39,993 bases of DNA from an uncultured Veillonella sp. Lineage in GTDB: Bacteria > Bacillota > Negativicutes > Veillonellales > Veillonellaceae. The DNA lies in assembly GCA_902477915.1 (NCBI GenBank), contig CABSJA010000015.1, forward strand, positions 1-39,993. The letters run 5' to 3'. The position numbers were made by a program, and so were the translations under genes. Positions 15,841 to 24,731 of the stretch are shown here, piece by piece. The notes beneath the pieces are model-generated. The model did not search any database, was not told the origin of the DNA, and was given only the letters and a program-made list of their open reading frames with translations. Numbering within the stretch: position 1 is the stretch's first letter; every line of letters begins with the position of its first letter.

Positions 15841-16983
15841 TTATAAGGCATCCAAGATGGTGCGCATTTTATTATTAGTTTCAGCATATTCTTCATCCGC
15901 ATCAGAATCAGCTACAACGCCACATCCTGCATAGGCATACAATACATTATCCATGATAAGAGCAGATCGAATAGCAACCACGACGATGCCGTCCCCCATA
16001 TCTTTCATAAATCCAAAAGGGGCTGCGTACATGCCACGTTCATGGGATTCATACTCTTGTAATAAGGCTAGTGCCTTTTCTCGAGGTTCACCACCAAGGG
16101 CTGGTGTAGGGTGTAACAATTTAGCCCATTCCACAAGAGATTTTGTACTATCCTTTGCGGTAATTATGGTACGCAAATGATAGAGGTGAGATAACTCCAT
16201 AATGCCTGTTTCCCCAACCATAACATGTGGAGTAATTTGTTTCATCGTATTCACGATGCGATTGCGAACGATATTATGTTCTACAAGATTTTTCTTATTA
16301 GTTAGTAATTGTTCCTTAGTCCACGCATTAGGACCATCCTTTGGAGCAGTGCCCGCTAAGGCATAGCTTAATATTTCACTGCCACGATGGCGGACTAAAA
16401 TTTCTGGCGATGCCCCTACAAAGGTACGCCCATCCTTTTCATAGCCAAAGATAAAGCAATTCGGATTATTATCTACCAAATTAGCTAAAATACTTGCCAC
16501 ATTATATGGTGTTTCGCTAGTGAATTCCACCTCGCGAGAGGAGACGACCTTAGTCATCTCACCGCTGTTAATACCATTGGCAATAGCATTCATCAAACGG
16601 TTCCAATCCGTCTTATCATCACTAGTTTCCTTGTAGTTATGGCGAATATGTGGTACTTCAAAATCCTCGATAGGAACACTTTCACCAGCATGTAGATAGA
16701 AGGACTCTCCATTTTCTACGATGTAATAATGGGTAAAAGCAATCATTTCATGGCCCATACCAGACCATTTAGGGTCTTTTAGAGTATCAAAAAAAGTATC
16801 CCCATAAAATACATACGCATAATTATGGCGATCGTCATCATCTTTAACCGTCGCTAGACGTTTAGCGCCCACAACGATGCGGTCACTTTGGCGATCCACC
16901 CAAAACACGCGTTCTTCATTGGGGAAATTCATCCAAAATGATACCGGACTATTCAGTTTTAACGGTTCTTTGTTATATTTCAT
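15841..16983 (-). CDS. menF: Isochorismate synthase
   Basis: 380 residues of the chorismate-utilising family; it converts chorismate to isochorismate, the committed step. Core motifs are MTKVVSSREVEF (general-base Lys), FGYEKDGRTFVGASPEILV, YALAGTAPK, GIMELSHLYHL, LHPTPALGGEPREKAL and ERGMYAAPFGF. The N-terminal half is shorter than in many MenF/EntC proteins (430 or more). I call it menF and not entC because it heads the men operon. No good ribosome binding site is seen before the ATG at 16983, unlike its neighbours. A terminator-like hairpin ends 36 bases upstream, so expression is probably controlled in the leader. Confidence 0.92.
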   Translation of the reverse strand: MKYNKEPLKLNSPVSFWMNFPNEERVFWVDRQSDRIVVGAKRLATVKDDDDRHNYAYVFYGDTFFDTLKDPKWSGMGHEMIAFTHYYIVENGESFYLHAGESVPIEDFEVPHIRHNYKETSDDKTDWNRLMNAIANGINSGEMTKVVSSREVEFTSETPYNVASILANLVDNNPNCFIFGYEKDGRTFVGASPEILVRHRGSEILSYALAGTAPKDGPNAWTKEQLLTNKKNLVEHNIVRNRIVNTMKQITPHVMVGETGIMELSHLYHLRTIITAKDSTKSLVEWAKLLHPTPALGGEPREKALALLQEYESHERGMYAAPFGFMKDMGDGIVVVAIRSALIMDNVLYAYAGCGVVADSDADEEYAETNNKMRTILDAL

Positions 16984-17018
16984 AGTTGTATGTCGCTATA
17001 CAAAAAATAGACTATAGT

Positions 17019-17060
17019 AAAAACACCTAATATGTAGAAGATGTACTTCTACATATTAGG
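17019..17060 (-). terminator. Leader terminator (attenuator) before menF
   Basis: A perfect 15-bp stem: CCTAATATGTAGAAG (17026-17040) with CTTCTACATATTAGG (17046-17060), 5-base loop. On the minus strand TGTTTTTA follows. It lies between the men promoter and menF. The transcript segment TTAGGC (complement at 17094-17099) can pair with GCCTAA (complement at 17056-17061) and so compete with this stem. Confidence 0.7.
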
Positions 17061-17132
17061 CGCCATCAATAGGTTTCAAAATTTTTGAGATGAGCCTAAC
17101 GCCATCACACGTCGATGGGCCCTCTTTATATC
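17061..17132 (-). promoter_or_regulatory. Structured 5' leader of the men operon
   Basis: The predicted leader contains CCATC/GATGG (complements at 17101-17105 and 17114-17118) and a TTAGGC segment able to act as antiterminator. GATGGCG occurs twice. It is not recognised as a known riboswitch. No leader peptide with a good ribosome binding site was seen. Confidence 0.5.
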
Positions 17133-17138
17133 TACATT

Positions 17139-17147
17139 ATTATAACA
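17139..17147 (-). promoter_or_regulatory. Extended -10 promoter of the men operon
   Basis: Minus strand TGTTATAAT: consensus -10 TATAAT (17139-17144) with the upstream TG of an extended -10. No good -35 at normal spacing. Start expected near 17132, about 150 bases before menF. Confidence 0.6.
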
Positions 17148-17174
17148 TAGGTAACCATTAAAAGGTAGAAAATA

Positions 17175-17218
17175 AAAACCTCTACACCACATGTAATATG
17201 CATGAGTGTAGAGGTTTT
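17175..17218 (-). terminator. Terminator of the purine operon
   Basis: AAAACCTCTACAC (17175-17187) pairs with GTGTAGAGGTTTT (17206-17218). On the minus strand a TTTTTATTTTC tail follows. It lies 65 bases after the purD stop. Confidence 0.88.
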
Positions 17219-17283
17219 GCTTTGTTCAAAACGTTTTTTTGCTGTATTTAAAACGCTGTTACTGTATTCACAATACTTTTTCT

Positions 17284-18546
17284 TTATTTGAAAGCTTTCG
17301 CCCCAATATCTGTACGATATTGCATGCCCTCAAAATTGATGTGTTCTATACGTCCATAAGCTCTATCGAGCGCCGTTCTAAGGTCTTTACCAAGACCTAC
17401 AACGCCAAGAACGCGTCCGCCATTGGTCACATACTCGTCTCCAACGAGTTTCGTACCAGAGTGGAATACGATGGTTGTATCATGTTGTTTAATATCACCA
17501 TGAATCACATCACCCTTGGAAGATGTTTCAGGATATCCTTTAGAAGCAAGAATGACACAAGCAGCAGAGGAATCTTTCCATTGCACCATATCAGCTGTCA
17601 AATTGCCTGTGGCACAAGCCATCATGATTTGACCTAAATCACTATCAAGTAATGGCAATACAACTTGTGTTTCTGGATCGCCAAAGCGTGCATTAAATTC
17701 TACAACCTTAGGACCTTGAGGCGTAATCATAAGACCTGCATAGAGACAACCTACATAAGGCATACCCTCTTTTTCCATGGCCGCCACCATAGGTTCTAAG
17801 ATCGTTTTCATCGCTTCATCACGCAATGCATCGGTAAGCACTGGCGCTGGTGCATAAGTCCCCATACCGCCAGTATTAGGGCCTTTATCACCATCAAAGA
17901 TGCGTTTATGATCTTGGGAAGCAATCATAGGCACCACAGTCTTACCGTCTACAAAGGCAAGTAAGCTCGCTTCTTCGCCTTCCATGAATTCTTCAATAAC
18001 AACGGTGCTACCTGCATCACCAAAGCGATTACCACTAAGCATGCCTTCCACAGCTGCATTCGCTTCTTCCACGGTCATCGCTACTACAACGCCCTTACCA
18101 GCCGCCAAACCGTCAGCTTTCACTACGATAGGAGCACCTGTTTGAGCGATAAATTCTTTTGCTTCATCAACCTTATGGAACACACCATACGCAGCGGTTG
18201 GAATGTTGTATTTTTTCATAAGATCTTTGGCAAATACCTTAGACCCTTCTAGTTGAGCAGCTGCTTTAGATGGACCAAACACAGGAATTCCTGCCTTATT
18301 GAGTACATCTGCTAGTCCTGCTACAAGAGGAGCCTCTGGACCAACAACGACTAAATCAACGTGATTATCTTTCAAAAAACGAATTAAATGATCGCTTTGC
18401 TGCCAATCAATGCCGACTAGCTCTGCACAGTCTGACATGGCCGCACTGCCAGGAATGGCATATACCTTTGTTACGCTAGGGCTGATGGACAATCGCCATG
18501 CCAATGCATGTTCGCGGCCGCCGTTACCGATTACACATACTTTCAT
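17284..18546 (-). CDS. purD: Phosphoribosylamine-glycine ligase (GAR synthetase)
   Basis: 420 residues, the full length of bacterial PurD. The N-terminal nucleotide-binding motif is VIGNGGREHALAWRL. The ATP-grasp domain has PIVVKADGLAAGKGVVVA, VVIEEFMEGEEASLLAF, the DHKRIFDGDKGPNTGGMGTY loop and the metal-binding VVEFNARFGDPETQ. It joins glycine to phosphoribosylamine with ATP, step 2 of purine synthesis. It is the last gene of the pur operon, 92 bases after purH; that gap contains a small GGCG/CGCC hairpin close to the GGAGG site. Confidence 0.97.
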   Translation of the reverse strand: MKVCVIGNGGREHALAWRLSISPSVTKVYAIPGSAAMSDCAELVGIDWQQSDHLIRFLKDNHVDLVVVGPEAPLVAGLADVLNKAGIPVFGPSKAAAQLEGSKVFAKDLMKKYNIPTAAYGVFHKVDEAKEFIAQTGAPIVVKADGLAAGKGVVVAMTVEEANAAVEGMLSGNRFGDAGSTVVIEEFMEGEEASLLAFVDGKTVVPMIASQDHKRIFDGDKGPNTGGMGTYAPAPVLTDALRDEAMKTILEPMVAAMEKEGMPYVGCLYAGLMITPQGPKVVEFNARFGDPETQVVLPLLDSDLGQIMMACATGNLTADMVQWKDSSAACVILASKGYPETSSKGDVIHGDIKQHDTTIVFHSGTKLVGDEYVTNGGRVLGVVGLGKDLRTALDRAYGRIEHINFEGMQYRTDIGAKAFK

Positions 18547-18638
18547 AAGTCCTCCATCGGCGCCTAAACGCCATCAAGTTCAAAGTAGAAGAAATAGTTA
18601 GTAATTGTGCTTAACTATAAGCTAAATGTCTCAACCGA

Positions 18639-20168
18639 TTAATGTTTAAAGTGACGAATGCTTGTAAATACCATAGCAATACCTGCTTCATCAGCAGCTT
18701 TGATGGATTCTTCATCGCGAATAGATCCACCAGGTTGAATAATAGCTGCAATGCCATGTTTTGCCGCTGTTTCTACAGTATCGCCGAATGGGAAGAATGC
18801 ATCAGATGCTAATACGGCCCCTTTTGCAGCTTCACCAGCTTGTTCAAGAGCAATCTTTGCAGAACCAACGCGGTTCATTTGACCAGCTCCCACACCGAGG
18901 GTACGTTTTTCGTTAGAAATTAAAATGGCATTAGATTTTACGTGTTTAACAAGCTTCCACGCAAATTCAAGGGCTTTCCATTGTTCCTCTGTTGGCTGTA
19001 CCTTTGTAACGACTTTATAGTGAGCGCGGTCTTCTAGGATATCATCCTCTGTTTGTACCAATAGACCACCAGAAACCTTTTTCACTGTCACTTGTCCAGA
19101 CTCAGGTTTAGATAACTCGATGAGACGAATATTCTTCTTTGCTTCAAGGATGTGTAATGCTTCTTTTGTGAAAGCAGGTGCCATAATGACTTCTAAGAAA
19201 ATTTTGCTCATTTCTCCGGCAGTAGCAGCATCAACTTCACGGTTTAAAGCCACGATACCACCAAAGGCAGATACGGAGTCTGCTTCGTAAGCATTTACGT
19301 AAGCATCATGCAATGTAGCTGCTGTAGCTGCACCACATGGGTTTGTATGCTTAATGATACATGCTGCAGGATCTGCAAACTCCCACACCATATTCCAAGC
19401 TGCTTCCATATCTACGATATTGTTATAAGAAAGCTCTTTGCCATGGAGTTGTTTCAAGGCCCCCATGCCATGGGCTTTACCGATTTCTTTGTAGAATGCC
19501 GCTTTTTGATGCGGATTTTCCCCATACCGAAGATCAGTTACCTTTTCATAAGCACTTAAATATTCTGGAGGTGTAGGACCTTCGTTTAAGATACCGCTCA
19601 TGTAGTTAGCAATAGCTACGTCATAAGCTGCCGTATGAGCAAAGGCCTCTTTTGCTAGACCAAAGCGATAATCTTTAGTCAATTCCCCATGTTCTTTAAG
19701 CATTGCTAAGATTTCGTCATAATGATCTGGATTTACCACAATGCCTACATACGCATGGTTCTTCGCCGCAGAGCGCACCATGGTAGGACCACCGATATCG
19801 ATATTTTCAATGGCTTCCTCTAAGGATACATTTGGTTTTGCAATGGTTTCACGGAATGGATAGAGATTGACAACAACAAGGTCGATTGGTTCAATACCAT
19901 GATCTGCCATAGCTTTTTGATGTTCCGTATTATCGCGGATTGCCAAAATACCACCATGAACCTTTGGATGTAATGTCTTTACACGGCCATCCATCATTTC
20001 AGGAAAACCAGTCAAAGATTCTACGGCTTTTGCTGTAATGCCCGCATCGGTAATAGCCTTGAGGGTACCACCTGTGGAATAAATGGTTACACCTAATTCA
20101 ACTAATCCCTTTGCAAAGTCTACAATACCTGTTTTATCAGAAACACTAAGTAATGCATTTTTAATCAT
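18639..20168 (-). CDS. purH: Bifunctional AICAR transformylase / IMP cyclohydrolase
   Basis: 509 residues, standard for PurH. The N-terminal MGS-like cyclohydrolase domain (about 1-145) has LLSVSDKTGIVDFAKGL, YSTGGTLKAI and LTGFPEMMDGRVKTLHPKVH. The C-terminal transformylase domain has LRYGENPHQKAAFY, the catalytic region IKHTNPCGAA and SDAFFPFGDTVE. It uses 10-formyl-THF to make FAICAR and closes the ring to IMP, the last two steps. It starts 24 bases after purN in the operon. Confidence 0.97.
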   Translation of the reverse strand: MIKNALLSVSDKTGIVDFAKGLVELGVTIYSTGGTLKAITDAGITAKAVESLTGFPEMMDGRVKTLHPKVHGGILAIRDNTEHQKAMADHGIEPIDLVVVNLYPFRETIAKPNVSLEEAIENIDIGGPTMVRSAAKNHAYVGIVVNPDHYDEILAMLKEHGELTKDYRFGLAKEAFAHTAAYDVAIANYMSGILNEGPTPPEYLSAYEKVTDLRYGENPHQKAAFYKEIGKAHGMGALKQLHGKELSYNNIVDMEAAWNMVWEFADPAACIIKHTNPCGAATAATLHDAYVNAYEADSVSAFGGIVALNREVDAATAGEMSKIFLEVIMAPAFTKEALHILEAKKNIRLIELSKPESGQVTVKKVSGGLLVQTEDDILEDRAHYKVVTKVQPTEEQWKALEFAWKLVKHVKSNAILISNEKRTLGVGAGQMNRVGSAKIALEQAGEAAKGAVLASDAFFPFGDTVETAAKHGIAAIIQPGGSIRDEESIKAADEAGIAMVFTSIRHFKH

Positions 20169-20192
20169 GTAACGTCTTCCTTTGCTTACACA

Positions 20193-20810
20193 TCAATCTT
20201 CAATATATACAACACGACCTTTTATAGTGAGCTTATCCTCACAAAATAGTCGCAACGCCTCTTTATACGTTTTATGCTCGATAGGTAATAATCTATCACT
20301 CAAAGTATCCTCTGTATCATCAGGTAATACAGGCACCGTATTCTGCATAATGATAGGCCCCGTATCCATTCCCGTATCGACAAAGTGCACCGTACACCCT
20401 GTAATTTTTACGCCTCCGTCAATGGCTTGTTGATGACCATGAAGGCCTGGAAATGATGGTAACAGAGCAGGATGAATATTTAATATACGATGTTCATATC
20501 GCTCTATCAAAGGAGCACCTACAATGCGCATATAGCCGGCCAAGACGATTCCATCAACCTTATAAGGCTCTAAAGCATCTAGTTGAGCCTGTTCAAAACT
20601 GGCTTTAGAATCATAGTCGCTACGGTCGATAACAATAAGGGGAATATTCCAAAATTTAGAGCGTTCTACAATACCGGCATCGCCGTGATCTGTAATAATG
20701 ACAACAAATTCACCATTAATATAGCCTTCTTGCATAGCCTTATACAGTGCTTCCCCATTAGAACCACGACCACTAGCAAAGAGGGCTAATCTCTTTTTAA
20801 AATTACGCAT
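20193..20810 (-). CDS. purN: GAR transformylase (formyltetrahydrofolate-dependent)
   Basis: 205 residues beginning MRNFKKRLALFASGRGSNGE. The ATG at 20810 overlaps the purM end by eight bases; a longer frame upstream would lie inside purM. The catalytic set is present: Asn and His in RILNIHPALLPSFPG and Asp in VDTGMDTGPI. It formylates GAR with 10-formyl-THF, step 3 of purine synthesis. The length is typical. Translational coupling to purM is likely. Confidence 0.96.
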   Translation of the reverse strand: MRNFKKRLALFASGRGSNGEALYKAMQEGYINGEFVVIITDHGDAGIVERSKFWNIPLIVIDRSDYDSKASFEQAQLDALEPYKVDGIVLAGYMRIVGAPLIERYEHRILNIHPALLPSFPGLHGHQQAIDGGVKITGCTVHFVDTGMDTGPIIMQNTVPVLPDDTEDTLSDRLLPIEHKTYKEALRLFCEDKLTIKGRVVYIED

Positions 20811-21864
20811 CGAACTCAGCCCCTTTAAGGACAACAGGACCATCACCACTTACGATGCAGCCAATTTCATATACTGCTTCACCACGACTAGCGAGGTTTT
20901 CTTTAACCTTTTCTACATCGTTTTGATCTACGATGAGTATCATACCAATCCCCATATTGAACGTACGATACATTTCAGGCCATGCTACATTACCCCATTC
21001 TTGTAGTTTTGTAAATACAGGAAGTCGTGGCCATGTAGTGACGTCCACCTCTGCCGTAACACCTTTTGGCAATACGCGTGGAATATTTTCGTAGAAACCA
21101 CCACCTGTAATATGAACCATACCTTTTACGAGTTCTTGTTCAATTAACGGCAATACCGCTTTAGGATATAAACGTGTAGGCGTCAATAATTCTTCACCTA
21201 AGGTTTTCCCAAATTCAGGGATATCTGTATCAATAGACAATTGTTTATGGTCGAATACAATTTTACGAACCAAGGAGAAGCCATTAGAATGTACACCAGA
21301 CGATGGCAGCCCTAAAATTATGTCGCCAGCGTTGATACTTTCACCAGTAATCAATTTAGGGCGATCAACGATACCAACGGCAAAACCAGCCACATCGTAA
21401 TCATCGTTATCGTAGAACCCAGCCATTTCAGCAGTTTCACCGCCTAGTAAAGCACAGCCAGACTCTTCACAAGCCTCTGCCACACCGCGCACGATATCTG
21501 CTACTTTTAGAGGATCAAGTTTACCAACTGCAATGTAGTCGAGGAAGAATAGAGGTGTAGCACCTTGTACGAGAATATCGTTAACACTCATCGCTACGCA
21601 ATCTTGGCCAATGGTATCATGTTTATCCATCATGATAGCGAGGCGCAATTTTGTGCCTACCCCATCTGTACCAGATACTAGCATAGGGTCAGACATGGAG
21701 TGACCAGCTAAGGAATAGAGGCCCCCAAAACCACCTAAATCACCAACAACACCAGGTGTATAGGTGCGTTTCACGGATTCCTTCATCAATTCTACAGCAC
21801 GATTACCTGCATCGATATCAACGCCTGCATCGCGATAGGTTAAACTAGTTTTATTCGAGCACAT
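20803..21864 (-). CDS. purM: AIR synthetase (phosphoribosylformylglycinamidine cyclo-ligase)
   Basis: 353 residues starting MCSNKTSLTYRDAGVDIDAG, the typical PurM opening. Further signatures are DPMLVSGTDGVGTKL, DCVAMSVNDILVQGATPLFF, GGETAEMAGFY and MVHITGGGFYENIPRVLP. It uses ATP to close FGAM to AIR, step 5. The gene overlaps purF by 14 bases and purN by eight, a tightly packed translational block. Confidence 0.97.
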   Translation of the reverse strand: MCSNKTSLTYRDAGVDIDAGNRAVELMKESVKRTYTPGVVGDLGGFGGLYSLAGHSMSDPMLVSGTDGVGTKLRLAIMMDKHDTIGQDCVAMSVNDILVQGATPLFFLDYIAVGKLDPLKVADIVRGVAEACEESGCALLGGETAEMAGFYDNDDYDVAGFAVGIVDRPKLITGESINAGDIILGLPSSGVHSNGFSLVRKIVFDHKQLSIDTDIPEFGKTLGEELLTPTRLYPKAVLPLIEQELVKGMVHITGGGFYENIPRVLPKGVTAEVDVTTWPRLPVFTKLQEWGNVAWPEMYRTFNMGIGMILIVDQNDVEKVKENLASRGEAVYEIGCIVSGDGPVVLKGAEFDA

Positions 21865-23269
21865 ATTTGACCCCTTCCTCTTGTTCCGCAGGAACCTCTA
21901 CACTGTAATCACCATTAAAGCAAGCAAAACATAAGTCATTAGGCGCTATATCAGAAACAGCGCGACATAAGCCTTCACGAGATAAATAATGCAATTTATC
22001 AGCATGAATATAGTCTTTGATTTCATCTACTGTATGTGTGGCAGCAATGAGTTCTTTACGCACTGATGTATCAATGCCATAGTGACAGGAGTACTCAATG
22101 GATGGAGAGCTAACGCACATGTACACCTCTTTGGCACCCGCTTCTTTTAGCATCTTAACAATGATGCCACTCGTAGTACCACGTACAATAGAGTCATCGA
22201 TGAGTACAATCCGTTTACCACTTACCACATGAGGAAGTGGGTTTAGTTTCATGCGAACAGCTAATTCCCGTTCCTCTTGATTTGGCTTGATAAAGGTACG
22301 ACCGCTATAGCGATTTTTCACTAACCCTTCTGCAAACGGTATACCCGATGCACGAGCATAGCCTAGTGCTGCTGTAGTACCCGAGTCAGGAATAGACATG
22401 ACAATATCTGCATCATATTTCGTTTCGTTATATAGCTCACGGCCCATATTGAGGCGGGATTGATAAACCGATTGACCATCAATATGACTATCGCCGCGTG
22501 CAAAATAGATATATTCAAAAACGCAGAGCTTCTTATCTATTTTTTCTGGTTCTGCATAGATAACGCTACGCACGCCTGAATCATCGATAATTACCATTTC
22601 ACCTGGATCGATGTGACGAATGAACTCAGCCTTAATCGCATCGAAGGCACAGCTTTCACTAGAGAGAACATAACCATTTTCAGTTTTACCTAAGCACAGA
22701 GGTCTAAAGCCTTGTGGGTCACGTACACCTACTAAGGAGTCATTTGTGGTAATAACTAGAGAAAAGGCCCCTTCGATTTGACGTGCCGCATCAGCAATGC
22801 GTTCTGCTTGCGTTTCTGCCTTAGAACGAGCAATAAGGTTTACGATAACCTCAGAGTCCATAGTCGTTTGGAAAATAGAACCATCCGCTTCAAGGCGTTT
22901 GCGAATGGCTAAGGCATTCGTTAAGTTACCATTATGAGCTACCGCAATTTGACCACCTTGATAGTGAATTACCAACGGTTGGATATTGCGCGGATTATTG
23001 GAACCTGTTGTAGAGTACCGCACATGACCAGTCCCCATATGGCTTGGTAAGGATGGCAATTCTTTAATGGCCTCAGTCAACAAGCCCATACCTTTTTTTA
23101 GTTCTACATCATGACCATCTGTAACGGCAATGCCCGCGCTTTCTTGGCCACGGTGTTGGAGTGCAAAGAGCCCCCAATATACATAGCGTGCTACATCAAC
23201 GGTTCTATCATAGACACCAAATACACCACACTCTTCATGCCATTTATCAAAAACAGGATCGTAGTTCAT
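21851..23269 (-). CDS. purF: Amidophosphoribosyltransferase (glutamine PRPP amidotransferase)
   Basis: 472 residues. The Ntn glutaminase nucleophile is Cys14 in WHEECGVFGVYD, exposed after removal of a 13-residue propeptide. The PRPP loop is RIVLIDDSIVRGTTSG. Cysteines in KKLCVFEYIYF, VYMCVSSP and DLCFACFNGDY match the [4Fe-4S] ligands of the Bacillus-type enzyme, so this is probably the oxygen-sensitive iron-sulphur form. It makes phosphoribosylamine from PRPP and glutamine, the committed step. It starts nine bases after purC. Confidence 0.97.
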   Translation of the reverse strand: MNYDPVFDKWHEECGVFGVYDRTVDVARYVYWGLFALQHRGQESAGIAVTDGHDVELKKGMGLLTEAIKELPSLPSHMGTGHVRYSTTGSNNPRNIQPLVIHYQGGQIAVAHNGNLTNALAIRKRLEADGSIFQTTMDSEVIVNLIARSKAETQAERIADAARQIEGAFSLVITTNDSLVGVRDPQGFRPLCLGKTENGYVLSSESCAFDAIKAEFIRHIDPGEMVIIDDSGVRSVIYAEPEKIDKKLCVFEYIYFARGDSHIDGQSVYQSRLNMGRELYNETKYDADIVMSIPDSGTTAALGYARASGIPFAEGLVKNRYSGRTFIKPNQEERELAVRMKLNPLPHVVSGKRIVLIDDSIVRGTTSGIIVKMLKEAGAKEVYMCVSSPSIEYSCHYGIDTSVRKELIAATHTVDEIKDYIHADKLHYLSREGLCRAVSDIAPNDLCFACFNGDYSVEVPAEQEEGVKYVLE

Positions 23270-23278
23270 TGTGCCCCC

Positions 23279-24007
23279 TTAGGCGCGTTCGCCAGTAAGA
23301 CGGAATAACATTTCCTTGTATGCTTCTTCAATATTGCCAAGATCGCGACGGAAGCGGTCTTTGTCGAGCTTTTCACCTGTTGTAGCATCCCAGAAACGGC
23401 ATGTATCAGGAGAGATTTCGTCGCCTAATAATACTTCACCATTGTGAGTACCAAATTCTAATTTAAAGTCAACAAGGGTTACATTTTTTGTAGCCAAGAA
23501 TTTTTTCAAAATATCATTTACTTTTAAAGTGATTGTAGAAATTACATCAAGTTGTTCTTGCGTAGCCCAGCCAAGTGCTGTGATTTGGGATTCGTTGGCA
23601 AATGGATCGCCTAATTCATCATTTTTGTAACAGAATTCAAGGATTGGATGTTTAAGAGGAGTACCTTCTTCAATACCAAAGCGTTTAGCCATGGAGCCAG
23701 CTGCAATGTTACGAACAATAACTTCTAAAGGAATGATATCCAAAGTAAGTACTGTTTGATTGCGATCATCTTCGCGACGAACAAAGTGAGTTGGTACGCC
23801 TTCCTTTTTCAACAATTCAAAGAAGAAAGAAGAAATCTTATTATTCAATACGCCTTTGCCAAGGATAGTATCATGTTTTTCGCCATTGAATGCAGTAGCA
23901 TCATCTTTGTAATGAACGATGTACTCATCTTTGTTATCTGTTTGATATACTTGTTTTGCTTTACCTTCGTACAATAATGTTAATTTTTCCAAGTCGATGT
24001 TAGCCAT
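23279..24007 (-). CDS. purC: SAICAR synthetase
   Basis: 242 residues, standard PurC. Motifs are LLYEGKAKQVYQT at the N-terminus, VHYKDDATAFNGEK, VRNIAAGSMAKRFG, DFKLEFG, and DEISPDTCRFWDATTGEKLDKD split across the active site. It ligates aspartate to CAIR with ATP, step 7. The ATG follows AAGGAGACACATC. It lies 106 bases after purE, a gap with no gene or clear terminator. Confidence 0.97.
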   Translation of the reverse strand: MANIDLEKLTLLYEGKAKQVYQTDNKDEYIVHYKDDATAFNGEKHDTILGKGVLNNKISSFFFELLKKEGVPTHFVRREDDRNQTVLTLDIIPLEVIVRNIAAGSMAKRFGIEEGTPLKHPILEFCYKNDELGDPFANESQITALGWATQEQLDVISTITLKVNDILKKFLATKNVTLVDFKLEFGTHNGEVLLGDEISPDTCRFWDATTGEKLDKDRFRRDLGNIEEAYKEMLFRLTGERA

Positions 24008-24113
24008 GATGTGTCTCCTTTATCATAAATGAATGATACAAACTATATATGGATATGTAATAAAAGAATTAAGCTTACTTTATGAGCAATGTAATCTGTA
24101 ACGAGTTATATGA

Positions 24114-24605
24114 TTATATTTTAATAGCGCCTTGTAGCTCTGCATTATCTGCTAGGACTTTTTCGGCCATATCTTTACGATACTGTACATATTGTTCTTT
24201 CAATTCTTTGTTGAAAGCTGCTCCAATTTGTACGGCAAATAGTGCTGCATTTTTGGCTCCGTCAACAGCCATTGTCGCTACTGGCATACCAGATGGCATT
24301 TGAACAATAGCAAGCAAGGAATCGATACCTTTTAAGGCCGTTGCATTAAGAGGAATACCGATAACAGGTAATGTGGTAAAGCTAGCGACTACGCCAGGTA
24401 GATGAGCTGCTGCACCAGCACCAGCGATAAATGCGATAGCCCCTTCATCTTCAAGTCTTGTAACAAATTCTTTTACAGCTTCAGGTGTACGGTGAGCTGA
24501 AGCAATTACCATTTCATAAGGAATGTTGAATTCATCAAGTATGGCAGATGCCTTTTTCATTGTGTCTAGGTCAGACTTGCTGCCCATAATAATACCGACC
24601 TTCAT
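24114..24605 (-). CDS. purE: N5-carboxyaminoimidazole ribonucleotide mutase
   Basis: 163 residues from ATG 24605, preceded by AGGAGGATCT. A longer upstream frame passes through the leader terminator and is rejected. Class I PurE motifs are present: VGIIMGSKSD, ASAHRTPE, GAGAAAHLPGVVAS and MPSGMPVATMAV. It moves the carboxyl group of N5-CAIR to give CAIR, step 6. The expected partner purK is not in the window. It is the first structural gene of the pur operon, 13 bases after the leader terminator and T-run, so its transcription depends on read-through. Confidence 0.96.
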   Translation of the reverse strand: MKVGIIMGSKSDLDTMKKASAILDEFNIPYEMVIASAHRTPEAVKEFVTRLEDEGAIAFIAGAGAAAHLPGVVASFTTLPVIGIPLNATALKGIDSLLAIVQMPSGMPVATMAVDGAKNAALFAVQIGAAFNKELKEQYVQYRKDMAEKVLADNAELQGAIKI

Positions 24606-24617
24606 AGATCCTCCTAA

Positions 24618-24645
24618 TAAAAAAGCCCAGCCTAAACAGACTGGG
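24618..24645 (-). terminator. Leader terminator (attenuator) before purE
   Basis: On the minus strand CCCAGTCT, GTTT loop, AGGCTGGG (24626-24645; 8 bp including one G-U), then CTTTTTT (T-run complement 24618-24624). It lies between the pur promoter and purE and overlaps the end of the leader ORF. Confidence 0.85.
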
Positions 24646-24706
24646 TCAAATGCGCACAAATAGCCTCCGTAGACTTGCTTTGAGTTTGTTGATTTGCATA
24701 GTTCAC
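24632..24706 (-). CDS. Leader peptide ORF upstream of purE (24 residues)
   Basis: GTG start at 24706 preceded by AAGGAGG at 7-base spacing, among the best ribosome binding sites in the window. It encodes MNYANQQTQSKSTEAICAHL then TQSV and a TAG stop inside the terminator hairpin. Four of 24 residues are Gln, three of them clustered (QQTQ). The predicted transcript start (~24725) leaves only ~19 bases before the GTG, so it is the first translated element of the pur mRNA. A ribosome finishing it would cover the leading arm of the terminator. The peptide itself probably has no function beyond control. An overlapping ATG frame is 14 bases from the ribosome binding site and less likely. Confidence 0.65.
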   Translation of the reverse strand: MNYANQQTQSKSTEAICAHLTQSV

Positions 24707-24731
24707 GGTGCTACCTCCTTCTTGTACACAA

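Noticed and set aside
24680..24720. T-box-like GGAGGTAGCACCGTG before purE
   Set aside because: The predicted transcript starts only a few bases upstream, leaving no room for a T-box leader. The sequence is better explained as a ribosome binding site and GTG start.
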